Source: RYN-433 sp036558265 (GTDB taxonomy: Bacteria > Planctomycetota > Phycisphaerae > Tepidisphaerales > Tepidisphaeraceae). From it: a DNA stretch of 15,253 nucleotides. This document shows positions 1-6,800 of the stretch, piece by piece. The DNA is taken from the NCBI GenBank assembly GCA_036558265.1, contig DATBFY010000309.1:1-15253 (forward strand). Reading direction: 5' to 3'. The position numbers and the translations under genes are program-made. Below the pieces are notes generated by a model. The model was not told where the DNA came from. It searched no databases and worked only from the letters and a program-made list of their open reading frames with translations. Each line of letters opens with the position of its first letter. Position 1 is the stretch's first letter.

Positions 1-136
1 CGTTGCGGGCGCGTTCGGTGCGCGGGTCGTCGCCGGGTCTGGCTTGATCATGGCTCGCCCTCACCGTGTTCAGCGCCGCGCGCGTCGGTCACCCGGAAGG
101 TGATTGTGTCAACGTTACCTCGCGTCCGGCCAATTG

Positions 137-157
137 CCCAGCCCGTTTTGGGCTGGG
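137..157 (+). terminator. Terminator-like hairpin upstream of the DUF3300 gene
   Basis: CCCAGCCC (137-144) and GGGCTGGG (150-157) form a perfect 8-bp GC-rich stem around a GTTTT loop. Only a short TTAGTT follows on the + strand, and there is no T-run on the other strand, so this is a weak intrinsic terminator at best. It lies about 56 bp before the promoter of the next gene and probably ends transcription of a gene to the left of the window. Confidence 0.4.
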
Positions 158-212
158 TTAGTTCCCGGAGGGAGGCGTCACCCATGACGGGCAGCAACCC
201 GATGCCGGGGGC

Positions 213-241
213 TTGTGCGCATGGTTTCGTAAATTTATAAT
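213..241 (+). promoter_or_regulatory. Sigma-70-type promoter for the DUF3300-DUF2950 unit
   Basis: TATAAT at 236-241 matches the -10 consensus exactly. It is preceded at 17 bp by TTGTGC (213-218), a 3/6 match to the -35 consensus. Transcription would start near 248, giving a leader of about 80 nt before the GTG start at 328. The AT-rich stretch 227-243 stands out against the GC-rich surroundings. The call rests on consensus matching only. Confidence 0.6.
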
Positions 242-327
242 TCGTTGTTCCGGTTGCAGGGCATGGCAGATTCATGGCGACCGGGCGGCGCGGGACAGCA
301 CAGGGTGGAGGCAACCGGAGGCATGCC

Positions 328-1734
328 GTGCATCGATGGCGCGTCGCAGTCATGTTGAGTGTCGTGTGGGCTATTGCGGCCACGGCCCGGGGTCAGGCGA
401 CAGGGGCGGCTGCCGGCGCGCCCGCTGCAGCGCCGACGACGACGCAGAATCCGGGCGGGGATGCCAAGCCCTTCAAGACGGCGGAGCTGGAGCAGATCGC
501 GGCGCCGATCGCGCTCTACCCCGATTCATTGCTGGCGCAGATCTTCATGGCGTCGACGTATCCGGTGGAAGTGATCCAGGCCGAGCGGTGGCGGAAGGCC
601 AACAAGGAGCTAAAGGGTGACGCGCTTGCCGCGGAGCTGAATAAGAAGGACTGGGACGCGAGCGTCAAATCGCTGGTGAATTTCCCGCAGGTGCTCGAGA
701 TGATGAGCACGCAGTTGGATTGGACGGTCAAGTTGGGGGATGCCTTCATCGCCGACCAGGCCGCGGTGATGGCCGCGGTCCAGCGCTTGCGGTCAAAGGC
801 CAAGGCCGAGGGGAACCTGAAAGACACGCCCGAGCAGAAGGTGACGGTGGAGCAGGCGCCCGCGCAGGCCGTGGTGGTGCAAGGTGCGCCGCCGGCGCCC
901 CCGCAGATCATCACGATCCAATCCACGAACCCGGACGTGATCTACGTGCCCAGCTACAGCCCGTCGGTGGTCTACGGCGTCTGGCCGTATCCGGCCTATC
1001 CGCCGTACTACTATCCGTACTATTACCCGGGGTACGTGGCGAGCAACATGATCTCGTTCGGCTTCGGCGTGGCGCTGGGGGCGGCATGGGGGCACGCGTG
1101 GGGCGGCTGCAACTGGGGCGGGGGCGACGTGGACATCGACGTTGACCGGAATATCAACCGCAACCGGAACATCAATCGGGAGAGCGCCCGGCAGAACATT
1201 CAAAACCGGTCAGCGAATCGGACCGGGAACCGGAGCGCGTTTCAGCACGATCCGTCGCACCGCAAGGGGGTCTCGTATCGGGACCGGGCCACGGACAACC
1301 GCATGAATGGCGCCCGGAATCGGTCCGCCGTGCAGGCGCGAAACGAGTTCCGGGGCTTTGCGGACTCGGGCCGGCGTGACATTGCGCGCGGCGGCGCCGA
1401 CTCGTTCCGCGGGGCCGGCGGCGGCGGCGGCGACCGTGGCGTTGGCGGCGGCGGCGTTGGTGCCGCCAATCGCGGGGGATCGACGCCGCGCACCAGTGCA
1501 GGTCCATCGGGTTTTTCCGGGAATCGCGGCGGTGCGAGCCCGAGCCAGCGACCGGCGTCGTCTTCCCAATATCGAGGCAGCGCCTTTTCCGATTCGAGCC
1601 GTGGCGGTTCGGCGACGCGCGCCGACAGCAGCCGCGGTCGGTCCAGTCGCGGCGGGAGCGCCCCTGCGCGAGGCGGCGGCGGTGGTCGCGGGGGCGGAGG
1701 CCGCGGCGGCGGCGGCGGCGGCGGGAGACGATGA
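328..1734 (+). CDS. Secreted DUF3300 domain protein with Arg/Gly-rich tail
   Basis: A 468-residue exported protein of unknown function. A GTG start at 328 is chosen because GGAGG (317-321) sits 6 nt upstream and the protein then begins with a clean signal peptide: HRWR, then a hydrophobic core to about residue 20. An ATG at 274 is in frame but lacks a ribosome site and would bury the signal. Residues ~53-165 carry the DUF3300 core, including AAPIALYPDSLLAQIFMAST (58-77), AERW and the helical NFPQVLEMM stretch. A second part (~193-255) has VIYVPSYSPSVVYG and a Tyr/Pro-rich run. From ~270 the protein is low complexity: Asn/Arg repeats (DRNINRNRNINR), then Gly/Arg/Ser-rich sequence ending in RGGGG-type repeats. 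The tail is probably disordered and basic. It shares a promoter with the DUF2950 gene 76 nt downstream; DUF3300 and DUF2950 genes are often adjacent. Family call is firm; function is unknown. Confidence 0.9.
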   Translation: MHRWRVAVMLSVVWAIAATARGQATGAAAGAPAAAPTTTQNPGGDAKPFKTAELEQIAAPIALYPDSLLAQIFMASTYPVEVIQAERWRKANKELKGDALAAELNKKDWDASVKSLVNFPQVLEMMSTQLDWTVKLGDAFIADQAAVMAAVQRLRSKAKAEGNLKDTPEQKVTVEQAPAQAVVVQGAPPAPPQIITIQSTNPDVIYVPSYSPSVVYGVWPYPAYPPYYYPYYYPGYVASNMISFGFGVALGAAWGHAWGGCNWGGGDVDIDVDRNINRNRNINRESARQNIQNRSANRTGNRSAFQHDPSHRKGVSYRDRATDNRMNGARNRSAVQARNEFRGFADSGRRDIARGGADSFRGAGGGGGDRGVGGGGVGAANRGGSTPRTSAGPSGFSGNRGGASPSQRPASSSQYRGSAFSDSSRGGSATRADSSRGRSSRGGSAPARGGGGGRGGGGRGGGGGGGRR

Positions 1735-1796
1735 TCCGCGGCCCCGGCGATTTCTTGCGCGGTGCGGTCAACGCGTGGTCTGGTCAGCGCGGGTCT

Positions 1797-1801
1797 GGAG
1801 G
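1797..1801 (+). promoter_or_regulatory. Ribosome binding site deciding the DUF2950 start
   Basis: GGAGG lies 9 nt before the ATG at 1811. It supports that start over the much longer open frame, which runs back without a stop to about 1307 inside the DUF3300 gene. Confidence 0.75.
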
Positions 1802-1810
1802 ATCAATCCC

Positions 1811-2788
1811 ATGAATTTTTCACGCGCGCGATTGAGTTTGCGGACGGCTGCCGCGTCGCGGATCGGCTTGAGGCCTGTGTTGACGATCCTGTGCGGAGCG
1901 GCGTTTCTTTACGGGTGTGCCAGGGAACCGCAGGGGTTCGCTTCGCCCGAGGAAGCGGTGAAGGCGCTTACCGATGCGGTTCGCAGTGACAGCACCGAGC
2001 GGCTCACGGCCATTCTTGGCAGTGAGGGCAAGCCGATCCTCTCTTCGGGCGATGACGTTGCCGACCGCAATGGCCGCCGCGAATTCCTGGCGCTTTTCGA
2101 TCAGAAGCACTCGCTCGCGGACGACGACGCGGACGGGAAGACGCTGATCGTCGGCAATTCAGATTGGCCTTTCCCCATCCCGATCGTGAAGGACGGCCAG
2201 AAGTGGGTGTTCGACACCGCGGAAGGCAGGGAGGAGATCCTCGACCGCCGCATCGGCAAGAATGAGCTGTCGACGATCCAGGTGTGCAGGGCGATCGGCG
2301 ATGCCGAGCACGATTACGCGCTTCTGGATCCGAACGGCGACGGCGTGCACGAGTACGCGCAGCGGTTTGCCAGCGAGCCGGGCAAGCACAACGGTCTTTA
2401 CTGGCCGACCGCCGAAGGCGAAGCGCTCAGCCCGCTGGGCGAGTTGGTGGCGGCGGCTTCCCAAGAGGGGTACGTCCTGGGGGAGGGCGGCCCGACGCCC
2501 TACCATGGATATTATTATCGCCTGCTCACCGCCCAGGGGCCGCACGCCGCCGGCGGCGAGTTGGACTACATCACCAAGGGCAGGATGGTGGTCGGATTCG
2601 CCGTGATGGCATACCCAGCGGAATACGACAACTCCGGGGTCATGACCTTCATCATGGGTGCGGACGGCGTTGTCTACCAGAAAGACCTGGGCAAAGAGAC
2701 GGCGAAGCTGGTCGCTGCCATGAAGGCGTTCGACCCCGGCGAAGGATGGACGAAAGCGGACGAGCCGTCTCGCACTCAACGACCGTAA
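1811..2788 (+). CDS. DUF2950 family lipoprotein
   Basis: A 325-residue DUF2950 protein of unknown function. The N-terminus has a basic segment, a hydrophobic stretch (VLTILCGAAF) and a lipobox LYGC with Cys36, so it is probably a lipoprotein anchored on the outside of a membrane. Family-typical blocks are FASPEEAVKALTDAVRSD (43-60), GNSDWPFPIPIVKDGQKWVF (115-134), EILDRRIGKNELSTIQVCRA (142-161), YWPTAEGEALSPLG (197-210), PTPYHGYYYRLLTAQGP (228-244) and GFAVMAYPAEYDNSGVMTFI (262-281). Length fits the family. It follows the DUF3300 gene with its own ribosome site and no visible promoter in the 76-nt gap, so the two are probably co-transcribed and may act together in the envelope. Its end converges on a leftward lipoprotein gene 15 bp away. 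The family is certain; the role is not. Confidence 0.92.
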   Translation: MNFSRARLSLRTAAASRIGLRPVLTILCGAAFLYGCAREPQGFASPEEAVKALTDAVRSDSTERLTAILGSEGKPILSSGDDVADRNGRREFLALFDQKHSLADDDADGKTLIVGNSDWPFPIPIVKDGQKWVFDTAEGREEILDRRIGKNELSTIQVCRAIGDAEHDYALLDPNGDGVHEYAQRFASEPGKHNGLYWPTAEGEALSPLGELVAAASQEGYVLGEGGPTPYHGYYYRLLTAQGPHAAGGELDYITKGRMVVGFAVMAYPAEYDNSGVMTFIMGADGVVYQKDLGKETAKLVAAMKAFDPGEGWTKADEPSRTQRP

Positions 2789-2812
2789 GCAAGGGCGTGA
2801 CGTTCACTGCTT
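2787..2812. terminator. Possible bidirectional terminator hairpin
   Basis: AAGCA (2787-2791) and GTGA (2797-2800) pair with TCAC (2804-2807) and TGCTT (2808-2812), giving a bulged 9-bp stem with a CGT loop. It lies across the two convergent stop codons. There is no clear T-run on either strand, so it is weak evidence for shared termination. Confidence 0.25.
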
Positions 2813-3211
2813 CCCAAGCGTCAGCTCGTAGAGGGGCTGGCGGGTGGCGCTTTGGCCTTTGAAGATGACGACGGTTCCGTCCAGGATCTTGACGAGTTGC
2901 GACTCGTCGAGGTTGCAGGTGTTGACGGCCAGCCGATCGACGTCGGATTCGTTGTAGCCGAGCATGTCGAGGTGCCCCTTGGCGCGGACCTCGCGCGCGT
3001 CGTGGCTGGTGAAGACCAATGAGACGTCGTAGCGCGTCGATTGGCCGACGCCGCCGGGCCGCTGCAACTCGACCTGGGCGGGGAGATGGTAGGGTTTGTT
3101 GTCCACGGTCATCACGCTGCCGGGTGGGCCGTCGAACGTGACCCTGGTCGTGGCACATCCGGTCGTCAACAGCATGATTCCCATTAATCCGGCCAGTTTG
3201 ATCCTGAACAT
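2804..3211 (-). CDS. Small predicted lipoprotein
   Basis: A 135-residue protein with an N-terminal hydrophobic segment (LAGLMGIMLL) and lipobox LTTGC with Cys19. It should be exported and lipid-anchored. The ATG at 3211 is chosen because the signal starts there; the open frame extends to 3379 but would put some 56 unrelated residues in front of it. The sequence after Cys19 (TRVTFDGPPGSVMTVDNK, then LPAQVELQRPGG) loosely resembles PEGA-type or similar beta-rich surface domains. The C-terminal half has LAVNTCNLDESQLVKILDGT. I do not recognise a specific family. No strong ribosome site is visible. It converges with the DUF2950 gene, and a 134-bp gap containing a hairpin separates it from the glycosyltransferase gene upstream. 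Confidence 0.72.
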   Translation of the reverse strand: MFRIKLAGLMGIMLLTTGCATTRVTFDGPPGSVMTVDNKPYHLPAQVELQRPGGVGQSTRYDVSLVFTSHDAREVRAKGHLDMLGYNESDVDRLAVNTCNLDESQLVKILDGTVVIFKGQSATRQPLYELTLGKQ

Positions 3212-3318
3212 GTGGATCCAGCCTATCCGCAATTTTCGGTAAAGAAAAGATCGGCGAGGTTCAGGGCAGTGCGAAACCGCAAGCGACGTTTGGAGCGGCG
3301 CGGCGAAGCGATCGGGAA

Positions 3319-3337
3319 CACGGGCGAGCCGCCCGTG
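3319..3337 (-). terminator. Perfect hairpin behind the glycosyltransferase gene; possible dispersed repeat
   Basis: CACGGGC (3319-3325) and GCCCGTG (3331-3337) form a 7-bp perfect stem with a 5-nt loop. It starts 9 bp past the stop codon of the leftward glycosyltransferase gene and is followed in that direction by only TT. The adjacent CACGTG (3339-3344) adds a second palindrome. GTGGCACGGGCGGCTCGCCC-type elements look like dispersed intergenic repeats I recall from planctomycete-like genomes, but only one copy is visible here. Confidence 0.45.
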
Positions 3338-3345
3338 CCACGTGA

Positions 3346-4497
3346 TTAGGTACCCAAGCTGCGGTAATGGTCCACCCACCTTTGTCCGATGTCCGTCCAG
3401 TCGAATTCGGCCAAGGCGAACGCGCGCGCCCTGGCAGCCTTGTCCGCTCGCAATGCGGGGTCAGCCAGCCACCGGCGCAGTTCCGACGCGACCGAGTCGA
3501 TGGTCGTCTCGACCACCGCCCCCACGCCGGCGTCGGTCACGCGGGGGTGCAGGTAGACCTGGTCGGAGACGATCGCGGGGCAGCCGCAGGCCAGGGCCTC
3601 GGGGACGACGATGCCGAAGTTCTCGTGGAAGCTTGGGTGCGCGAGCACGTACGCGTCCACCAGCGCCGCGAGCTTGTCGGGGCCGGTCAACATGCCGGTC
3701 AGCACGGTGCGGTCGCGGATGCCGGCCTGGTCGATCATCTGCTCGACGGTGCGGCGGTAGCCCGAATGCGAGTCCGGGCCGACGATGACCAGGGCCGCGT
3801 CGGCGCCGGCCGTCGCCTGTGCGAACGCGGGGATCAACAGTTCCAGGCCTTTCCCGTAATCGAGCCGGCCGAGGAACAGGATGATCCGGCGATCACCGAC
3901 CTGGGGAAATTTGGCGCGAAAAGTCCCCGGAGCGGGCAGGTCGGCGAACTGTGAGACGTCAAGCCCGAACGGCTCGACGATCGAGCGTCCTCCAAGACCC
4001 AGACGGGCGACCTCGTCGCGCTCCCGAGCCGTGGCGAAGTGCAGGCTGGCGGCTCGCTTCAGGTCGGCTTTGAGCTTGAGGTGCAGGTAAAGCCGCTTCT
4101 TCCAGTAGCCGTTGGCCATGTTCCAGGTGTCGAGCATGCCGTGGGGCGTCACAACGTAGGGAGTGCCGCGGTGCCAGGCCTTGCGGCAGGCGAGGTCCTG
4201 GATCTGTTCCCATACGGCATGGACGTGAACGACGTCCACCTGTTCGATCAATTGTTCCAACAGCTTTGCGGTGTGCGGGTGGCGCGACATGGGGTTGGTC
4301 GCGGGCCCGATGTGCGTGACGCGAATGCCGTTCGATTCGTATTGGGCCACCACGTCCGGGCACGGGTCGGAGGTCCAGGTGGCGACGATGGAGACGTCGA
4401 GGCCCGCGCGCTGCTGCGCTGCGGCGAGTCCGGAGAGGACCATGGGAGGTCCGCCATTGGCGCGGTTGATTCCCGAGATGGCATGGAGCACGCGCAT
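3346..4497 (-). CDS. Glycosyltransferase family 4-type protein (GT-B fold)
   Basis: A 383-residue cytoplasmic or membrane-associated retaining glycosyltransferase, expected to move a sugar from a nucleotide donor to a glycan or lipid acceptor. The N-terminal acceptor domain begins MRVLHAISGI, followed by the loop NRANGGPPMVLSGLA (11-25), VDVVHVHAVWE (87-97) and TPHGMLDTW (117-125). The C-terminal donor domain has ILFLGRLDYGKGLELLIPAF (206-225), VIVGPD (237-242) and the E-x7-E motif HENFGIVVPEALA with Glu292 and Glu300. Length is normal. The neighbours are not other glycan genes, so the substrate cannot be inferred; LPS or exopolysaccharide synthesis is a guess. There is no Shine-Dalgarno before the ATG, and TATAAA ends only 6 nt before it, which suggests a leaderless transcript. 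Confidence 0.92.
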   Translation of the reverse strand: MRVLHAISGINRANGGPPMVLSGLAAAQQRAGLDVSIVATWTSDPCPDVVAQYESNGIRVTHIGPATNPMSRHPHTAKLLEQLIEQVDVVHVHAVWEQIQDLACRKAWHRGTPYVVTPHGMLDTWNMANGYWKKRLYLHLKLKADLKRAASLHFATARERDEVARLGLGGRSIVEPFGLDVSQFADLPAPGTFRAKFPQVGDRRIILFLGRLDYGKGLELLIPAFAQATAGADAALVIVGPDSHSGYRRTVEQMIDQAGIRDRTVLTGMLTGPDKLAALVDAYVLAHPSFHENFGIVVPEALACGCPAIVSDQVYLHPRVTDAGVGAVVETTIDSVASELRRWLADPALRADKAARARAFALAEFDWTDIGQRWVDHYRSLGT

Positions 4498-4503
4498 GGA
4501 GGC

Positions 4504-4509
4504 TTTATA
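4504..4509 (-). promoter_or_regulatory. -10 box immediately before the glycosyltransferase start
   Basis: On the minus strand TATAAA (4509-4504) is followed by GCCTCC and then ATG at 4497. Transcription would start at or next to the A of the start codon. No good -35 hexamer is visible at the usual distance, so promoter strength is uncertain. Confidence 0.4.
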
Positions 4510-4627
4510 GAAGACGCGCCGAATGTTAGCAGCCTAAGCAGGCTCAACGAAGGCGCGTCGCGCGTGCGGTGCACTTGATGGGCTGCGCACGGTGGAAATA
4601 CCTATGGCGAATTGCGACAGGCATGGC

Positions 4628-4633
4628 GATAAT
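4628..4633 (+). promoter_or_regulatory. Possible -10 box for the Rmf-like gene
   Basis: GATAAT is a 5/6 match to the -10 consensus, with only TGGCGA (4605-4610, 3/6) at the -35 distance. It would give a leader of about 58 nt. Weak support. Confidence 0.3.
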
Positions 4634-4698
4634 CTGCGTGGGCTTTTCACATCTTTCCGGCGTTCACATCGCTGGGACCGTTCAAACGGAGTTGCATC

Positions 4699-4977
4699 AT
4701 GAGCAGAGGGTATCCCGGGAGAAAGCGGGCCACAAAGGCTTACTGGAAGGGCGTTGAGGCGGGCAAGCGCGGCCGCCGATACAATCCCTACGGCAACGCG
4801 CGCCTCAAGACCCTGTTCGACGCGGGCCGCCTGCGCGGCCTGGCGACGGCCGGGCAGCAGCGCGGCCTTGGCGGCGCGGCGATGGGCCCCGTGGGGCCGC
4901 GGTCGTTCAAGGCCACGCCGCGTCCGGCGGCGCCCTTGCCGCCGCGGCGACCGTCGCAGGGATTCCGCGCCGGGTAA
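4699..4977 (+). CDS. Small basic Rmf/CrpP-like protein
   Basis: A 92-residue, strongly basic protein. CGGAG (4687-4691) is 7 nt before the ATG and supports the start. Residues 14-48 resemble ribosome modulation factor: AYWKGVEAGKRG (14-25), then NPY (29-31) and a second helix ending in AGRLRGL. Gammaproteobacterial Rmf has the same G-x3-G-x2-G spacing followed by CPY and a second helix. Rmf binds the 30S subunit and promotes 100S ribosome dimers in stationary phase; CrpP-type proteins share the fold. After ~residue 50 the protein has a Gly/Pro/Arg-rich tail that Rmf lacks and that is probably disordered. A ribosome- or nucleic-acid-binding role is inferred. The tRNA gene downstream is 190 bp away and need not be linked. 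The resemblance is by eye and short, so the family call is tentative; that it is a gene is more secure. Confidence 0.6.
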   Translation: MSRGYPGRKRATKAYWKGVEAGKRGRRYNPYGNARLKTLFDAGRLRGLATAGQQRGLGGAAMGPVGPRSFKATPRPAAPLPPRRPSQGFRAG

Positions 4978-4984
4978 CGGCGCG
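4966..4984 (+). terminator. GC hairpin whose loop holds the stop codon of the Rmf-like gene
   Basis: CGCGCCG (4966-4972) and CGGCGCG (4978-4984) form a perfect 7-bp all-GC stem. The loop GGTAA contains the TAA stop. No T-run follows, so it could be a Rho-independent-like end, an mRNA-stabilising hairpin or chance in GC-rich DNA. Confidence 0.3.
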
Positions 4985-5156
4985 CCGCGCGAACGTTGTC
5001 CAGCAGGGTTGTGGCAGCAGCAGTAGCGGCGGCGCGGGCGCGTCGTGAGGTGCGCATCGAGTGCGGCCGGTGCTTGGCGCTTCGTGACCGTCGTCACGGT
5101 CCGCAGCCGATTGGAATTCCCCCCGAGTTTCTGGCAAGATGCTCGCGCGTGGCTAA

Positions 5157-5167
5157 TGCTCGCGCGA

Positions 5168-5170
<3 letters not shown>
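5157..5170. repeat. 14-bp perfect palindrome at the tRNA 5' end
   Basis: TGCTCGCGCGAGCA is a perfect palindrome whose last three bases are the first three of the mature tRNA. Its left half is also part of an 11-bp direct repeat, ATGCTCGCGCG, at 5139-5149 and 5156-5166. Confidence 0.7.
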
Positions 5171-5241
<71 letters not shown>

Positions 5242-5489
5242 TTGACGGGCGACCCGCATCCAACCGTCGAAGAGGGTTTGCGCGGGAGGGAACGTCGGTT
5301 TCGTTCACACGGAAGCCGGCGGATTTACCGATTGGGGCTCCATGCACCGCCGAGCGGATCCATCCCGAAATCCGGCAACTGGAGTCTCCTCAACGGGTCC
5401 GTGCAACGACCGGCGCCGACCACCGTCATTTACATGAGGCAGCGACGGTCCGGTTCTGATTGGTTGACGATTATTGAGGTTCCGATTCG

Positions 5490-6782
5490 ATGCATACGAT
5501 CCTGGCGACCCTGGGAACGGACGGGGATGTCGTGCCGCATGCTGGCCTGGGGGCGCGGTTGCGGTCGCGCGGGCACGAGGTCACCCTGGCCGCTCCCGAG
5601 CCCTTTCGAGCCCTGGCGGAAAGCCTCGGTATCGCTTTTCGGCCGCTGGTGACGGCTGAGGAGTTCGGCGAGATGATCGCCGACCCGGATCTCTTCCACC
5701 CTTTATTGAGCGGGCGGATGATGGCCCGGTGGGGAGCCCGGTTCATTCCGCGCAATTATGAGTTGCTCGCCGAGCTCACCGCGGGGGCGGAACGGGTGCT
5801 GGTCACCAACCCGGGGGTACTCGCGGCGCGGCTGGTGCAGGAGAAGCTGGGCCGTCCGACGGCCACCCTGCTGCTCCAGCCGGGGATGATCCCGAGCACG
5901 TTCGCACCGCCGGAGATGCCCGGCGGGCTGACCCTTCCGCAGTGGGTGCCGAGGCCGCTGGGCGAACTGTACTGGGCGGGCGTGGACACGGCGGGGTATC
6001 TGCTCGTGGCGCGGTCATTGAACCGGGTGCGCTCGGCGATCGGGCTTGCGCCGGTTCGGCGGCTGTTCCGCTGGTGGCTGTCGCCGGAGCTGGTCGTCGG
6101 ACTGTTCCCGGAGTGGTACGCGGCGCGACAACCGGATTGGCCGGCGCAACTCCGGCTGGCGGGGTTCGGCCGGTATGACGGCGACCGGGGGGGCGAGTTG
6201 GGCGAAGACGTTCGCGCATTCTGTCGGTCCGGGAGCGCGCCGATCGCGTTCACCCTGGGAACGGGGATGACGCACGCCGCGCGGTTTTTCCGAGCGGCGG
6301 CGGCCGCGTGCGAGTTACTGGGGGCTCGCGGCATACTGCTGACCAAGTACGCGCACCAGTTACCGGCGCGCTTGCCGCCGGGCGTGCGGCACTGCGCGTT
6401 CGCGCCGTTCCGGAAGTTGCTGCCGCTGTGCGGGGCGGTGGTTCACCACGGCGGGATCGGCACGACGGCCGCGGCGTTGTCTGCGGGCGTGCCGCAACTG
6501 ATCCTGCCCCTGGCGTGGGACCAACCGGATAATGCGGCGCGGGTTCGGCGGCTGGGCGTCGGACTTTCTCTCGGGCCGCGGCAGCGGACCGCCGGACACC
6601 TGGCCCGGGCGCTGGCCCGGCTGATGGCCCCGGAGACACGAGATCGATGCCGCGCGGTCGCGAATCAGGTCGGTGATGTGGACGGGTTGGACGTGGCCGC
6701 CGACTGGATTGAACGGTTGGCGGCGCGCTCACTCACACCGGCCGCAAATCGTGAAGCCCGCGCAATGGCGCCCGCTTGCTGA
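5490..6782 (+). CDS. UGT/GT1-type glycosyltransferase
   Basis: A 430-residue GT-B enzyme of the UDP-glucuronosyl/macrolide/rhamnosyl transferase group, which glycosylates small lipophilic acceptors. The N-terminus has the typical TLGTDGDVVPHAGLGARL (7-24) and RGHEVTLAAPEPF (27-39). The donor half has TLGTGM (255-260), FAPFRKLLPLCGAVVHHGG (304-322) with GIGTTAAAL to 330, and PLAWDQPDNAARV (340-352), the classic C-terminal signature. GAGG (5476-5479) lies 10 nt before the ATG. It stands alone between a tRNA and the end of sbcC, with no biosynthetic genes nearby. Sterol, carotenoid, hopanoid or rhamnolipid-type acceptors are all possible; the sequence does not decide. It converges with sbcC, with 18 bp between stop codons. 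Confidence 0.92.
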   Translation: MHTILATLGTDGDVVPHAGLGARLRSRGHEVTLAAPEPFRALAESLGIAFRPLVTAEEFGEMIADPDLFHPLLSGRMMARWGARFIPRNYELLAELTAGAERVLVTNPGVLAARLVQEKLGRPTATLLLQPGMIPSTFAPPEMPGGLTLPQWVPRPLGELYWAGVDTAGYLLVARSLNRVRSAIGLAPVRRLFRWWLSPELVVGLFPEWYAARQPDWPAQLRLAGFGRYDGDRGGELGEDVRAFCRSGSAPIAFTLGTGMTHAARFFRAAAAACELLGARGILLTKYAHQLPARLPPGVRHCAFAPFRKLLPLCGAVVHHGGIGTTAAALSAGVPQLILPLAWDQPDNAARVRRLGVGLSLGPRQRTAGHLARALARLMAPETRDRCRAVANQVGDVDGLDVAADWIERLAARSLTPAANREARAMAPAC

Positions 6783-6800
6783 CGCCATTTGAGGTCCCCT

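Noticed and set aside
161..212. Possible SAM-type riboswitch (GGAGGGA and GCAACCC strings)
   Set aside because: Only short strings match; the expected junction and helices are not complete, and it lies upstream of the promoter rather than in a leader.
48..383. 111-codon leftward open frame
   Set aside because: It runs across the promoter and start of the DUF3300 gene and shows no domain or ribosome site.
1307..1810. Upstream extension of the DUF2950 frame into the DUF3300 gene
   Set aside because: It is Ala/Arg-rich shadow sequence; the lipoprotein signal and GGAGG site fix the start at 1811.
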